Shown here piece after piece: positions 1 through 8,526 of a stretch of 64,000 nt of DNA (position 1 is its first letter; every line of letters begins with the position of its first letter). The position numbers were made by a program, and so were the translations under genes. The stretch spans positions 1 through 64,000 of the forward strand of contig NZ_KB905939.1 in the NCBI RefSeq assembly GCF_000381125.1, given 5' to 3'. Under the pieces are notes generated by a model. That model had not been told where the DNA came from and did not search any database. It was given only the letters and a program-made list of their open reading frames with translations. The stretch comes from Caldimonas manganoxidans ATCC BAA-369 (GTDB lineage Bacteria; Pseudomonadota; Gammaproteobacteria; Burkholderiales; Burkholderiaceae_C).

Positions 1-240
1 CGCATGGCCCACCCAGTGCTGCACGGGCAGCCCCGCGGCCGGGCTGAGTGCTTCGATGTCGATGTGAAAGGGTTGGCTGAGGCCTTCTTCGATGCGCACG
101 CGCTGCGCCACCAGCCCCGCCGGGGCCACCCCCGGCAGCGCTTGCGCGTGCAGCCTCAGCAAGCGGCGGTCTTGCTCGATGGGCACGCCAAAGAGGGCCC
201 GCGCGGCTCGTTGCGCCGCGGCAGCCTGGGTTGGGTCCAT
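1..240 (-). CDS. VgrG-like type VI secretion tip protein, N-terminal part (runs off the window)
   Basis: The first 80 codons of a leftward gene are visible; the rest lies beyond the left edge. The start is ATG at 240-238, preceded by an in-frame stop and by GGGAGGA at good spacing. After a helical lead comes a stretch of the type LLRLHAQALPG ... VRIEEGLSQPFHIDIEALSP, which matches the opening beta-strands of VgrG/Gp27-like spike proteins, where an 'E.LS.PF.F.ID..S' pattern is usual. VgrG trimers form the puncture tip of the type VI secretion system and carry effectors. The neighbouring RNase/barstar pair has its own signal peptide and is probably not VgrG cargo. The family call rests on a short N-terminus only. 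Confidence 0.6.
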   Translation of the reverse strand, partial: MDPTQAAAAQRAARALFGVPIEQDRRLLRLHAQALPGVAPAGLVAQRVRIEEGLSQPFHIDIEALSPAAGLPVQHWVGHA

Positions 241-408
241 TCATCATCCTCCCTGTGGATGGTGTGCGGCTCGCCAGGGCAAGCGGCGCGCAGTATGGAC
301 AAACCCCAGACCGCTTGAAAAGCCCGCCTTTCAGGGTTTTACAAACCGTTGCCTCGGTTTGCAGGCGGTTACGATCTGCGCAGGTCGGGCTCAACCGGCC
401 CCGGCAGA

Positions 409-437
409 AAAAAAGAGCGGCTCCCAAGGAGCCGCTC
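409..437 (-). terminator. Rho-independent terminator of the RNase-barstar unit
   Basis: A perfect 10-bp inverted repeat (GAGCGGCTCC / GGAGCCGCTC) with a 3-nt CAA loop is followed, read leftward, by a run of T residues. This is the classic intrinsic terminator shape. It lies about 25 nt after the stop of the small ORF at 462-590, so it closes the leftward transcript that starts at the ribonuclease gene. Confidence 0.8.
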
Positions 438-461
438 GTTGCTGTGCACCGGTGGGGGGCT

Positions 462-590
462 TCAAGCCGCCGCCAACCAGGCCGAGGTGTCGAAGGCGCT
501 GCTCATCAGCGGCATGTGCGGACCGAAGCTGGGGCCGGAGGACTTGCTGGTCTTGGCCGCCGGCTTGACGGCGATTTCGCTGTGGGCCAT
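462..590 (-). CDS. Small hypothetical protein (42 aa) downstream of barstar
   Basis: A 42-residue ORF begins MAHSEIAVKPAAKTSKSSGP and ends AFDTSAWLAAA. It is basic and Ser/Ala/Lys-rich at the N-terminus, with no signal peptide, membrane segment or recognised motif. Its support is positional: it follows the barstar gene in the same direction, sits just before a strong intrinsic terminator, and has a GGGAGC Shine-Dalgarno-like run upstream. That run lies inside a perfect hairpin (598-632), which might limit translation. I do not recognise the family and it could be fortuitous; a ribosome-profiling signal or conserved homologues would settle it. Confidence 0.35.
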   Translation of the reverse strand: MAHSEIAVKPAAKTSKSSGPSFGPHMPLMSSAFDTSAWLAAA

Positions 591-597
591 CTCGTTC

Positions 598-632
598 GCC
601 CGCTCCCATGACCCAATTTCCTGGGAGCGGGC
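598..632. repeat. Perfect 11-bp inverted repeat between barstar and the small ORF
   Basis: GCCCGCTCCCA (598-608) and TGGGAGCGGGC (622-632) form an 11-bp stem with a 13-nt loop. On the leftward transcript the stem starts at the barstar stop codon, and its 3' arm contains the purine run that would serve as Shine-Dalgarno for the 42-aa ORF. It has no T-tract. It may be an mRNA-stabilising or partly terminating hairpin, or a translational switch. Confidence 0.6.
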
Positions 633-1027
633 TACAGAAAAGAATAGAAACACCTGAAAGGCACTTTGCGATCGCCCCAGAAGTCTGCAGCGTCGCGGAA
701 GACGTCGAGCAATTGCTCGCGCGCCTCACGGTCGAAACGGGGGTTGTCGGGGATTTGTTCGAGCACCACGATGAAGCCCGGCTGCGGCCCCGACTTGTTG
801 ACCAGATCGGTCATGCAGTCGTAGAGCGCATCGAAGTTCTTGCCGAAGTGCGTCGGAAACAGAAATGCCTCGGCGATGCCTTCCAGCACTTCCTGCTTGG
901 TCTGGGCTTTGGCCAGGTTGGCATACAGGAAATGCTGACCGGTGTCTCGGGCGGCCTGCATCAGATCCTCCACCCGGAAGGCCCGGATGGATTGGACGAT
1001 GTTCGGACGGACGGTCTGCAAAAGCAT
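632..1027 (-). CDS. Barstar-family ribonuclease inhibitor
   Basis: A 131-aa cytoplasmic protein of the barstar fold. The family section reads KNFDALYDCMTDLV ... GFIVVLEQIPD, like the 'FP.yFG.NwDAl.D.l.d' helix and following strand by which barstar plugs the active site of barnase-type RNases. It protects the producing cell from the guanyl-specific RNase encoded immediately upstream (30-nt gap, same strand), which makes this a matched toxin-immunity pair. ATG at 1027 is preferred because GAGG lies about 9 nt upstream; a GTG two codons earlier is also possible. There is no signal peptide, consistent with an intracellular inhibitor. Confidence 0.85.
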   Translation of the reverse strand: MLLQTVRPNIVQSIRAFRVEDLMQAARDTGQHFLYANLAKAQTKQEVLEGIAEAFLFPTHFGKNFDALYDCMTDLVNKSGPQPGFIVVLEQIPDNPRFDREAREQLLDVFRDAADFWGDRKVPFRCFYSFL

Positions 1028-1057
1028 GGTCACGATCCTCGTTGCTTCAAAAGAGCT

Positions 1058-1483
1058 TCATTCGATGATCCGGCGAAAGCTCGCATAGTGGTCATCGGTG
1101 TAGTAACAGACCTCAGGCTTCGTGGGGGGCTGGCCACCGCAGACGATGCGCCTTGCTCCGCGATGCTTCACCCCTGGGGTCTTGACCGTGTATTCGCGAT
1201 AGTGGCCGCGCGGCTTGGGCGGCAGCAACCGCTCGCGATTGAGGAACACGGTCCCGTCCTTGTCGTAGGGGAAGGGGCCGCCGGCAAGAATGCGCCGGTG
1301 GGTGTCCTGGGCTTGACGGGGCAGGTCGCTCAAGGCGACCACATCGGTATCTGCTTTCAGGCCCGGCGCAGCGTTCCGGGCCGTGACATCGCCGTGACCC
1401 AGGGCCATCGCCAGCACTGCGGCGGTAGTGACTCCTAACTTTCGGAGTGACTGCCACCGAAGTGACCTTGCAGCGGTTGCCAC
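1058..1483 (-). CDS. Secreted guanyl-specific ribonuclease (barnase / RNase Sa type, N1/T1 family)
   Basis: A 141-aa protein from a GTG start at 1483, chosen for AGGGA 7 nt upstream and because it yields a proper Sec signal (basic N-terminus, then LGVTTAAVLAMALG, cleavage likely after DVTA). The mature domain carries the family signatures GGPFPYDKDGTVF and REYTVKTPGVKHRGARRIV. By family comparison the catalytic residues are Glu97, Arg111 and His132. Cys115 and Cys126 could form a disulfide. It cleaves single-stranded RNA after G, outside the cytoplasm or in a competitor. A TTG start at 1552 would precede the signal peptide and is less likely. Barstar follows directly. Confidence 0.88.
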   Translation of the reverse strand: MATAARSLRWQSLRKLGVTTAAVLAMALGHGDVTARNAAPGLKADTDVVALSDLPRQAQDTHRRILAGGPFPYDKDGTVFLNRERLLPPKPRGHYREYTVKTPGVKHRGARRIVCGGQPPTKPEVCYYTDDHYASFRRIIE

Positions 1484-1704
1484 GGGTTTTCCCTGAATCC
1501 TGAAGCCGTTATCGTAGCCAATCGGCCCAAAATCCACAAGGTTGTGCCTCAAATTTCAGCAAATCTAGAGGGCTTTGGACTTGACAAAAGTAAGTGATCG
1601 CTGACGTATTTGGGCCTGTGGATGCTTGCCCCCCAAGCTTCCGAGGGGCCCCGGCGTGCCGGCGCCGGGGCCGGGGGGCTCGGCCGCTTCAGGCGCGGGG
1701 GCGC

Positions 1705-4002
1705 TCAGCGGCCCGCGTTGGCATCGGCCACCGCCAGGGCGGTCATGTTCACGATGCGGCGCACCGTGGCCGAGGGGGTGAGGATGTGCACCGGCTTGGC
1801 CGCGCCCAGCAGCACCGGCCCGATGGCGATGCCGCCGCCGGCGGCGGTTTTGAGCAGGTTGTAGCTGATGTTGGCCGCATCGATGTTGGGCAGCACCAGC
1901 AAGTTGGCTTCGCCCGACAGCGTGCTGTTGGGCATCAGGGCCTTGCGGGCGGCAGCGTCCAGCGCCACGTCGCCGTGCATTTCGCCGTCGATTTCGAGCC
2001 AGGGGGCCTGGGCGCGGATCAGCTCCAGGGCCTGGCGCATTTTCACCGCCGACGATTGGTTGCTGGAGCCGAAGTTGGAGTGCGACAGCAGCGCGGCCTT
2101 GGGTTGGATGCCAAAGCGCAGCATTTCTTCGGCGGCCAGCACGGTGATTTCGGCGAGTTGCTCGGCCGTGGGGTCGTAGTTGACGTGGGTGTCGACCAAG
2201 TAGACCTGCCGGCCCGGCAGCAGCAGCGCGTTCATGCAGGCATAGGTGTTGACGCCGGTGCGCCGACCGATGACTTGGTCGATGTAGTGCAGATGCATGG
2301 CCGTGGTGCCCCAGGTGCCGCACAGCATGCCATCGACTTCGCCTTTGTGCAGCAGCATGGCGCCGATGAGCGTGAGGCGCCGGCGCATCTCGATCTTGGC
2401 CAGTTGCTGGGTGACGCCCTTGCGCTCGGTCATGCGGTGGTAGGTCTGCCAGTAGTCGCGGTAGCGATGGTCGTACTCGGTATTGACCACGTCGTAGTCG
2501 CGATCTTGTTGCAGCCTCAGGCCGAAGCGCTCGATGCGTTGTTTGATCACCTCGGGGCGGCCGATCAGCGTGGGGCGGGCCAGGTGTTCGTCCACCACGA
2601 CTTGCACGGCACGCAGCACGCGCTCTTCCTCGCCTTCGCAGAAGACGATGCGCTTGTTCTTGGCCCGTTTGGCAACGTTGAAGATGGGCTTCATCGTGGT
2701 GCCCGAGGCATAGACGAAGCTTTGCAGCTTTTCGCGATAGGCATCGAGATCGGCAATGGGCCGTGTGGCCACGCCAGAGGCGGCCGCAGCCTGAGCGACG
2801 GCCGGCGCGATGCGCATCATCAGCCGCGGGTCGAAGGGCTTGGGAATCAGGTACTCGGGCCCGAAGCTCAGCGTGGCACCGGCATAAGCGGCGGCCACCA
2901 CCTCGCTTTGCTCGGCCTGAGCGAGTTCGGCAATGGCGTGCACCGCGGCGATTTCCATCTCGTCGGTGATCGTGGTGGCCCCGCAGTCCAGCGCTCCGCG
3001 GAAGATGTAGGGAAAGCACAGGACGTTGTTGACCTGGTTGGGGTAGTCGGTGCGGCCGGTGGCCATGACGGCATCGTCGCGCACGGCCTTGACCTCTTCG
3101 GGCAGGATCTCGGGCGTGGGGTTGGCCAGCGCCAGGATCAGGGGCTTGGGCGCCATCTTGGCCACCATCTCCGGCTTGAGCACGCCGCCGGCGGACAGGC
3201 CGAGGAAGATGTCGGCGCCTTCGATCACTTCGGCCAAGCTGCGCATCGTGGTGGGCTGGGCGAATTGCGCTTTATCGGGGTCCATCAGCTCGGTGCGGCC
3301 TTGGTAGACCACGCCGGCGATGTCGGTGACCCAGATGTTCTCGCGCGGGAGGCCCAGCTTGACCAGCAGATTCAGGCAGGCCAGCGCGGCCGCGCCGGCG
3401 CCGGAGGTGACCAGCTTGACCTGCTTGAGATCCTTGCCGACCACTTTCAGACCATTGAGGATGGCCGCTCCCACGACGATGGCCGTGCCGTGCTGGTCGT
3501 CGTGGAAGACCGGGATCTTCATGCGCTCGCGCAGTTTGCGCTCGACGTAGAAGCAGTCCGGCGCCTTGATGTCTTCCAGGTTGATGCCGCCGAAGCTGGG
3601 CTCCAAGGCGGCGATGATGTCCACCAGTTTGTCCAGGTCGTGCTTTTCGTTGATTTCGATGTCGAAGACGTCGATGCCGGCGAACTTCTTGAACAGCACG
3701 GCCTTGCCTTCCATCACCGGCTTGGCCGCCAGGGGGCCGATGTCGCCCAGGCCCAGCACGGCCGTGCCATTGGTGACCACGGCCACCAGATTGCCGCGCG
3801 AGGTGTAGCGGAAGGCGTTGGCCGGGTCGGCGGCGATTTCTTCGCAGGCTGCCGCCACCCCGGGCGAGTAGGCCAGGGCCAGGTCACGCTGGTTGATGAG
3901 TTGCTTGGTGGCGGCAATGGCGACTTTGCCGGGCGAGGGGAACTCGTGGTACTCGAGGGCAGCCTGACGCAGTTCGACGCGTTTGTCTTCGGCGGACGAC
4001 AT
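1705..4002 (-). CDS. maeB: NADP-dependent malic enzyme with phosphotransacetylase-like C-terminal domain
   Basis: A 765-aa protein, the usual length for hybrid MaeB (E. coli about 759). Residues 1 to about 430 form the malic enzyme half, with [12 protein letters not shown] near the start, FDIEINEK, the metal/substrate segment [13 protein letters not shown] and the dinucleotide loop [11 protein letters not shown]. The remainder is a phosphate acetyltransferase-like domain that is usually regulatory. The enzyme decarboxylates malate to pyruvate with reduction of NADP. ATG at 4002 has AAGGGA seven nt upstream. It is transcribed divergently from a DctS/DctR-like sensor pair; since DctSR senses C4-dicarboxylates, co-regulation of malate use is plausible but inferred. 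Confidence 0.95.
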   Translation of the reverse strand: MSSAEDKRVELRQAALEYHEFPSPGKVAIAATKQLINQRDLALAYSPGVAAACEEIAADPANAFRYTSRGNLVAVVTNGTAVLGLGDIGPLAAKPVMEGKAVLFKKFAGIDVFDIEINEKHDLDKLVDIIAALEPSFGGINLEDIKAPDCFYVERKLRERMKIPVFHDDQHGTAIVVGAAILNGLKVVGKDLKQVKLVTSGAGAAALACLNLLVKLGLPRENIWVTDIAGVVYQGRTELMDPDKAQFAQPTTMRSLAEVIEGADIFLGLSAGGVLKPEMVAKMAPKPLILALANPTPEILPEEVKAVRDDAVMATGRTDYPNQVNNVLCFPYIFRGALDCGATTITDEMEIAAVHAIAELAQAEQSEVVAAAYAGATLSFGPEYLIPKPFDPRLMMRIAPAVAQAAAASGVATRPIADLDAYREKLQSFVYASGTTMKPIFNVAKRAKNKRIVFCEGEEERVLRAVQVVVDEHLARPTLIGRPEVIKQRIERFGLRLQQDRDYDVVNTEYDHRYRDYWQTYHRMTERKGVTQQLAKIEMRRRLTLIGAMLLHKGEVDGMLCGTWGTTAMHLHYIDQVIGRRTGVNTYACMNALLLPGRQVYLVDTHVNYDPTAEQLAEITVLAAEEMLRFGIQPKAALLSHSNFGSSNQSSAVKMRQALELIRAQAPWLEIDGEMHGDVALDAAARKALMPNSTLSGEANLLVLPNIDAANISYNLLKTAAGGGIAIGPVLLGAAKPVHILTPSATVRRIVNMTALAVADANAGR

Positions 4003-4275
4003 GGTGATTCCCTTGTGAGCTCGGTGGATCCGTGGGCAGCCCCGCGGGGCGCGGTTGGCCGCCCCGGTGGGCCACGATTGTAGGAGGGGGGCGGCCGGCC
4101 GGCGTGCGTTTGTCGCATGGCCTGATGCACAGGCCGCATCGCAACCAGTGTGGCAAAGCTCGCCGCGGACTCGGATTCGCGAAAGTGCGTACATCGATCG
4201 GGCGTGTGCCCGGCGATAGTTGGGACGGCGCTGAGCCGGTGGCTCGCGGCGTGTCCAAGCCGGACCGAAAATCAA

Positions 4276-6342
4276 ATGATGTCCTCCGAGTTGGCTCCCA
4301 ATGTCCGGACGCGTCCTTGGCGTCGCCTCCTGCTGTGGGGGGCGCTGGTGACGCTGCTGGTGGTGGCGCAGACCGCCTTGGTCAAGCTCACGATCGAGTA
4401 CGAAGCCGCCCGTGCCCAAGACCGTGTCGAGCGGGCGGCCGTCGAGGCCGCCGGCGAGGTGCGCCAAAGCTTGGCGCGCAACCTGCAATCGCTGCAGGCC
4501 TTGTCTTGGAACGAACCGGCCTTGTCGCAATGGCGCACCGGGGCGACCGAGCTGTTGCGGGCCCGCCGGGAGTTGGTGCGCATCGAGCGGCGCGACCTGG
4601 ACTTCCGTCTGCTGTCGAGCGTGGACAGCCCCTATCGGGCGCCGGTATTCACCGTGATTGCGCGCGAGGAGCTGCGTGTGGATGCCGATGTGGCCTGCGC
4701 CAACGCGCGTCGGCTGTCGGGGCCGGCCTATTCGCGCAGCTATTTCGTGCCGCAGCCCGGCGGCTTGGGCCTGGAAATCCTGGATGTGTGCGTGCCGGTG
4801 CTGGAACAGGGGCGCTTGGCGGGCTTCATGGTGGCTTCTTATGCGCTGCAGAGCCTGCTGTCGGAGGCTGTGTCACCGGAGACGGCCAAAGGCCACGAGC
4901 TGACCTTCGTGGAAGGCGATGGCACGCGTCTGGCGCTGGCCGGTGCGGGTCCGCGTGGTCAAGGCGTGTTCGTGGCTCAGCGCCTGATCGATCTGCCCGG
5001 CACCACGCTGCAACTGCGCCTGGACAGCGGGGCGGGCCGTCCGGCGCTGATTCCCAACCTGACGGTGGCCTTGGTGCTGGGCTTGTCGTTGGCCTTGGCG
5101 GTGGTGGTGGTGCTGTTGGCGCGCGACGTGCGTCGGCGGGCGCGGGCCGAGCAGGACCTGGCCGAGGCGCTGGCCTTTCGCAAGGCCATGGAGGATTCCT
5201 TGGTGACGGGCTTGCGCGCGCGGGATTTGGACGGTCGCATCACCTATGTCAACCCGGCCTTTTGCGCGATGGTGGGCTTCGAGCCGCATGAGCTCATTGG
5301 CAAAACCGTCGGCGCGGACGCGCCGCCGTACTGGCCGCCGGAGATGGTGCAGGAATACACGCAGCGCCAACAGGTGCGCCTATCGGGCACGTTGCCGCCG
5401 CGCGAGGGCTACGAGACCACGTTCATGCGTCGCAATGGCGAGCGCTTCCCGGTGATGGTTTATGAAGCCCCGTTGGTCGACCGCGAAGGCCGGCAAGCGG
5501 GCTGGATGGGCGCTGTGGTCGATCTGAGCGACCAGCGACGCGTCGAGGAGCTGTCGCGTCAGCAGCACGAAAGGCTGCAGGCCACGGCGCGGCTGGCCAC
5601 GGTGGGCGAGATGGCCTCGCTGCTCAGCCACGAACTCAATCAGCCGCTGGCGGCCATCTCCAGCTATGCCACGGGGTCGGTGAACCTGATGCGCAGCGGC
5701 CCGATCGATGCGGACATGCAGGCCATGATTTTGCAGGCCCTGCAACGCATTGCCGAGCAGGCCGAGCGTGCGGGCCGGGTGATCAAGAGCGTGCATGATT
5801 TCGTGCGCCGTCGCGAGCAAATCCGCGAGGCGCTGCGCGTGGATCAGCTGATCGACGCGGTCATGCCGCTGGTGCGGCTGCAAGCTCGCAAGAGCGGCAC
5901 GCGCATCGAGCTGGATTGGCCCTCGCCCGTGCCGCGTGTGGTGTGCGACCGCACCATGGTCGAGCAGGTGTTGCTCAACCTGACGCGCAACGCCATTCAA
6001 GCGATGGAGACCGAGCCCCTGGAGCGCCGCGTCTTGCGCATCCAAGTGCGTCAGACCGATGCGCGCTGGGTGCGATTTTCGGTGATCGATCAGGGCCCAG
6101 GCATTGCCCCGGAAGTGGCCGCGCGCTTGTTCACGCCCTTTTTCACCACGCGCAGCGAAGGCATGGGGCTGGGCTTGAGCCTGTGCCGCACGGTGATCGA
6201 GCAGCACGGCGGCGCGCTGGTGTTCGAAAATCTCGGGCAGGGAGTCGGCACCGAGTTTCGTTTCACCTTGCCGGCCGAACGTGCGGCCTCGCGCCGCGGC
6301 GCGAGTGTTCAGCCTCCCTATCGTCAGGAGCCCACGCCATGA
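4276..6342 (+). CDS. dctS: DctS-like PAS sensor histidine kinase
   Basis: A 688-aa membrane kinase. A transmembrane helix lies near residues 16-36, a long extracytoplasmic sensing region follows, and a second helix sits at about 258-282. Next come a PAS domain (GRITYVNPAFCAMVGFEP), a HisKA domain with phospho-His452 in LSHELNQPLAAISSYA, and an HATPase with NAIQAM and GMGLGLSLCRT. The architecture and the H-box fit the DctS/FixL-like class that controls C4-dicarboxylate uptake in Rhodobacter and Burkholderiales. ATG codons at 4276 and 4279 are both possible; longer forms from 4150 add sequence that does not look coding. The stop overlaps the regulator start by ATGA, so the two are translationally coupled. 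The ligand is inferred. Confidence 0.8.
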   Translation: MMSSELAPNVRTRPWRRLLLWGALVTLLVVAQTALVKLTIEYEAARAQDRVERAAVEAAGEVRQSLARNLQSLQALSWNEPALSQWRTGATELLRARRELVRIERRDLDFRLLSSVDSPYRAPVFTVIAREELRVDADVACANARRLSGPAYSRSYFVPQPGGLGLEILDVCVPVLEQGRLAGFMVASYALQSLLSEAVSPETAKGHELTFVEGDGTRLALAGAGPRGQGVFVAQRLIDLPGTTLQLRLDSGAGRPALIPNLTVALVLGLSLALAVVVVLLARDVRRRARAEQDLAEALAFRKAMEDSLVTGLRARDLDGRITYVNPAFCAMVGFEPHELIGKTVGADAPPYWPPEMVQEYTQRQQVRLSGTLPPREGYETTFMRRNGERFPVMVYEAPLVDREGRQAGWMGAVVDLSDQRRVEELSRQQHERLQATARLATVGEMASLLSHELNQPLAAISSYATGSVNLMRSGPIDADMQAMILQALQRIAEQAERAGRVIKSVHDFVRRREQIREALRVDQLIDAVMPLVRLQARKSGTRIELDWPSPVPRVVCDRTMVEQVLLNLTRNAIQAMETEPLERRVLRIQVRQTDARWVRFSVIDQGPGIAPEVAARLFTPFFTTRSEGMGLGLSLCRTVIEQHGGALVFENLGQGVGTEFRFTLPAERAASRRGASVQPPYRQEPTP

Positions 6343-7007
6343 CCGTATCTGCCGATGCCGGCATTCCGACCGTCTACCTCGTCGATGACGAGGACGTGCT
6401 GCGTGACGCACTGGCTTGGCTGTTGCGTTCGCGCCGACTGCTGTCCGAGGCCTATGCCTCGGCCGAAGAGTTCGAGGCCTTTCTGGACCAGCGGCGCATT
6501 TCCGGTCCGCTGGATCTGCGGGAACCGAGCTGCTTGCTGCTGGATGTGCGCATGCCCGGCATGAGCGGCCTGGCGCTGTTCGACCGGCTGATCGAGCGGG
6601 GCTTGGTGGAGGCCATGCCGGTGATCTTTCTGACGGGCCATGCCGACGTGCCCACGGCCGTGGCCGCGGTCAAGCGCGGCGCGTTCGACTTCGTCGAGAA
6701 GCCTTTTTCCGACAATGCCCTGGTCGACCGGGTCGAGCAGGCCCTGGCGCGCAGCGCCGAGGCGCTGGCGCAATTGCGCGCCGTGCAAGGCATCCATCGC
6801 CGCCTGGCCGAACTCACCGAGCGCGAACGCGAGGTGATGCGCCTGGTGGTGGAGGGCCGGCCCAACAAACTCATCGCCGACGAGCTGGACATCAGTGTGC
6901 GCACCGTCGAGGTCCATCGCGCCCGGGTGTTCGAGAAAATGGAGGTGAAATCCGCCGTCGAGCTGGCCAATCTGCTGCGCCAGTTGCCGACACCTCCGCT
7001 GGCCTGA
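6339..7007 (+). CDS. dctR: DctR-like FixJ/NarL-family response regulator
   Basis: A 222-aa two-domain regulator. The receiver has VYLVDDEDVLRD at its start, phospho-acceptor Asp69 in LLLDVRMPGMSGL, the switch threonine in FLTGHADV and Lys in VEKPFSD. A LuxR-type helix-turn-helix closes the protein (LTEREREVMRLVVEG ... VEVHRARVFEKM). The HADV/GAFDFVEKP pattern is typical of FixJ/DctR/TtrR regulators. It overlaps the kinase gene by four bases and is its evident partner. Targets cannot be seen here; the divergent maeB or a dctPQM transporter elsewhere are natural candidates. Confidence 0.82.
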   Translation: MTVSADAGIPTVYLVDDEDVLRDALAWLLRSRRLLSEAYASAEEFEAFLDQRRISGPLDLREPSCLLLDVRMPGMSGLALFDRLIERGLVEAMPVIFLTGHADVPTAVAAVKRGAFDFVEKPFSDNALVDRVEQALARSAEALAQLRAVQGIHRRLAELTEREREVMRLVVEGRPNKLIADELDISVRTVEVHRARVFEKMEVKSAVELANLLRQLPTPPLA

Positions 7008-7009
7008 GC

Positions 7010-7969
7010 ATGTCTTTGGGTGAATTCGAACTGATTGCGCGCCATTTCGCGCGACCGGTGCGTCGCGCCGTGCTGGGCGTGGGCGACGACTGTGCCTTGC
7101 TGTCGCTGTCGCCGGGGCAGCAGCTGGCCACCTCCACCGACTTGTTGGTCGAGGGGCGGCATTTCCTGTCGACGGTGGACCCGCAGCGCCTGGGGCACAA
7201 GGCTCTGGCGGTGAACTTGTCGGATTTGGCGGCCTGTGGGGCGCGACCGCTGGCCTTCACGCTCAGCCTGGCCTTGCCGCAGGCCGACGAGCAATGGCTG
7301 GCCGGTTTCGCGCGCGGGCTGTTCGCGCTGGCCGACGCCCATGGCTGTGAGCTGGTCGGGGGCGACACCACGCGCGGGCCACTGGCGATCAACATCAGCA
7401 TCTTCGGCGAGCTGCCTGCCGGTCAGGCTTTGTTGCGCAGCGGGGCGCGGCCCGGCGATGACGTGTACGTCAGCGGTTGCTTGGGCGATGCGCGGCTGGC
7501 GCTGGAAGTGTTTCGCGGCACTGCGAATGTGCCGGGGGAGGCTTTCGAGCGTGTGCGTCTGGCCATGGAATGCCCGCAGCCGCGGGTGGCGCTGGGCTTG
7601 GCCTTGCGCGGCGTGGCCAGCAGCGCGATCGACCTGTCCGACGGGCTGTTGGGGGACTTCGGCCACGTGTTGCAGCGCTCGGGCTGCGGCGCTTGCTTGG
7701 AGGTCGATGCCGTGCCGCGCAGCGCCGAGCTGGCCGCCCAGCCGCTGGCGCTGCAGCGCTTGTGCACCTTGGCCGGCGGCGATGACTACGAGCTGCTGTT
7801 CACGGCTGCGCCGGCGCAGCGGCAGGCCGTGGCACAGGCCTCACGAGCCGCCGGCGTGGCCGTCAGCCGCATCGGTCGCATCGAGCCCGAACCCGGGCTG
7901 CGGCTGGTGGATGCGCAGGGCCAGCCCGTGCCCAATGTGTGGACCTCTTTTGACCATTTTCGATCGTGA
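7010..7969 (+). CDS. thiL: Thiamine-monophosphate kinase
   Basis: A 319-aa member of the PurM/SelD ATP-binding fold that phosphorylates thiamine monophosphate to the active cofactor thiamine diphosphate. Visible signatures are GEFELIARHF at the N-terminus, the Asp-rich metal loop GVGDDCALL, STDLLVEGRHF, ALAVNLSDLAACGARP, GGDTTRGP and the C-terminal LAGGDDYELLF. ATG at 7010 lies two nt after the dctR stop. The stop overlaps the GTG of pgpA (GTGA). The thiL-pgpA-pncC order is common in Proteobacteria and suggests one transcript. Confidence 0.95.
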   Translation: MSLGEFELIARHFARPVRRAVLGVGDDCALLSLSPGQQLATSTDLLVEGRHFLSTVDPQRLGHKALAVNLSDLAACGARPLAFTLSLALPQADEQWLAGFARGLFALADAHGCELVGGDTTRGPLAINISIFGELPAGQALLRSGARPGDDVYVSGCLGDARLALEVFRGTANVPGEAFERVRLAMECPQPRVALGLALRGVASSAIDLSDGLLGDFGHVLQRSGCGACLEVDAVPRSAELAAQPLALQRLCTLAGGDDYELLFTAAPAQRQAVAQASRAAGVAVSRIGRIEPEPGLRLVDAQGQPVPNVWTSFDHFRS

Positions 7970-8526
7970 CCTTGGCTTCTACCGACTTGACCCCCCCCGG
8001 CGCCCCGGCAGGCCCGGTGCGTCCGACCGTGCGCTTCCTGTGGTCGCATCCTGCGCACCTGGTCGCGCTGGGCTTTGGCAGCGGGCTCAGCCCCTGGGCG
8101 GCGGGCACCGTGGGGACGTTGTGGGCTTGGCTGAGCTTCGTCGTGCTCGATCCTTGGCTGTCCGACCGGCACTGGGCCGCCGTGCTCGTCCTGGGCGCCC
8201 TGGTGGGCTGGTGGGCCTGCACCGTCACGGCGCGCCATCTGCGCAGCCAGGACCCAGGCTGCATCGTGTGGGACGAAATTCTCGCGTTCTGGGCGGTGCT
8301 GTGGGTGGTCACGCCCGCCTCGGGCGAGGCGCTGTGGTCGCGTCACTTGGCCGCGTTCATCCTGTTTCGGGCCTTCGATGCCCTCAAAGTGGGCCCCATC
8401 GGCTGGGCCGACCGCGCATTCAAGGGGGGCGGCTGGCGTGGCGGCTTCGGTATTCTGTGGGACGACATCGTTGCAGCGCTGTGCACCTTGCTGGTGATTG
8501 CGCTGTGGGTTTTCGTCACCGCGTGA
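7966..8526 (+). CDS. pgpA: Phosphatidylglycerophosphatase A
   Basis: A 186-aa polytopic inner-membrane phosphatase that converts phosphatidylglycerol phosphate to phosphatidylglycerol. Family marks are LGFGSGLSPWAAGTVGTL, the acidic segment DPGCIVWDEILAFW and, near the end, FRAFDALKVGPIGWADRAFKGG followed by GILWDDIVAAL. Several hydrophobic helices are visible. The GTG start overlaps the thiL stop by four bases, and the stop overlaps the next start (TGATG), indicating translational coupling. An initial 20-residue Pro/Ala-rich lead is atypical, so a later start cannot be excluded. Confidence 0.93.
   Translation: MTLASTDLTPPGAPAGPVRPTVRFLWSHPAHLVALGFGSGLSPWAAGTVGTLWAWLSFVVLDPWLSDRHWAAVLVLGALVGWWACTVTARHLRSQDPGCIVWDEILAFWAVLWVVTPASGEALWSRHLAAFILFRAFDALKVGPIGWADRAFKGGGWRGGFGILWDDIVAALCTLLVIALWVFVTA

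Noticed and set aside
1484-1552. TTG start at 1552 for the ribonuclease
   Set aside because: Puts 23 extra residues before a clear Sec signal; the GTG at 1483 has a good Shine-Dalgarno.
1648-1673. GGCCCCGGC/GCCGGGGCC hairpin after maeB as terminator
   Set aside because: Self-complementary GC run but no T-tract; such pairs are frequent by chance at this base composition.
1565-3019. Long leftward ORF (484 codons) overlapping maeB in another frame
   Set aside because: Low-complexity Arg/Ala/Gly-rich product typical of antisense or shifted frames in high-GC DNA; the maeB frame is fully conserved.
1594-4083. 829-codon rightward ORF opposite maeB
   Set aside because: His/Gly/Val-rich shadow of the real gene with no domain signature.
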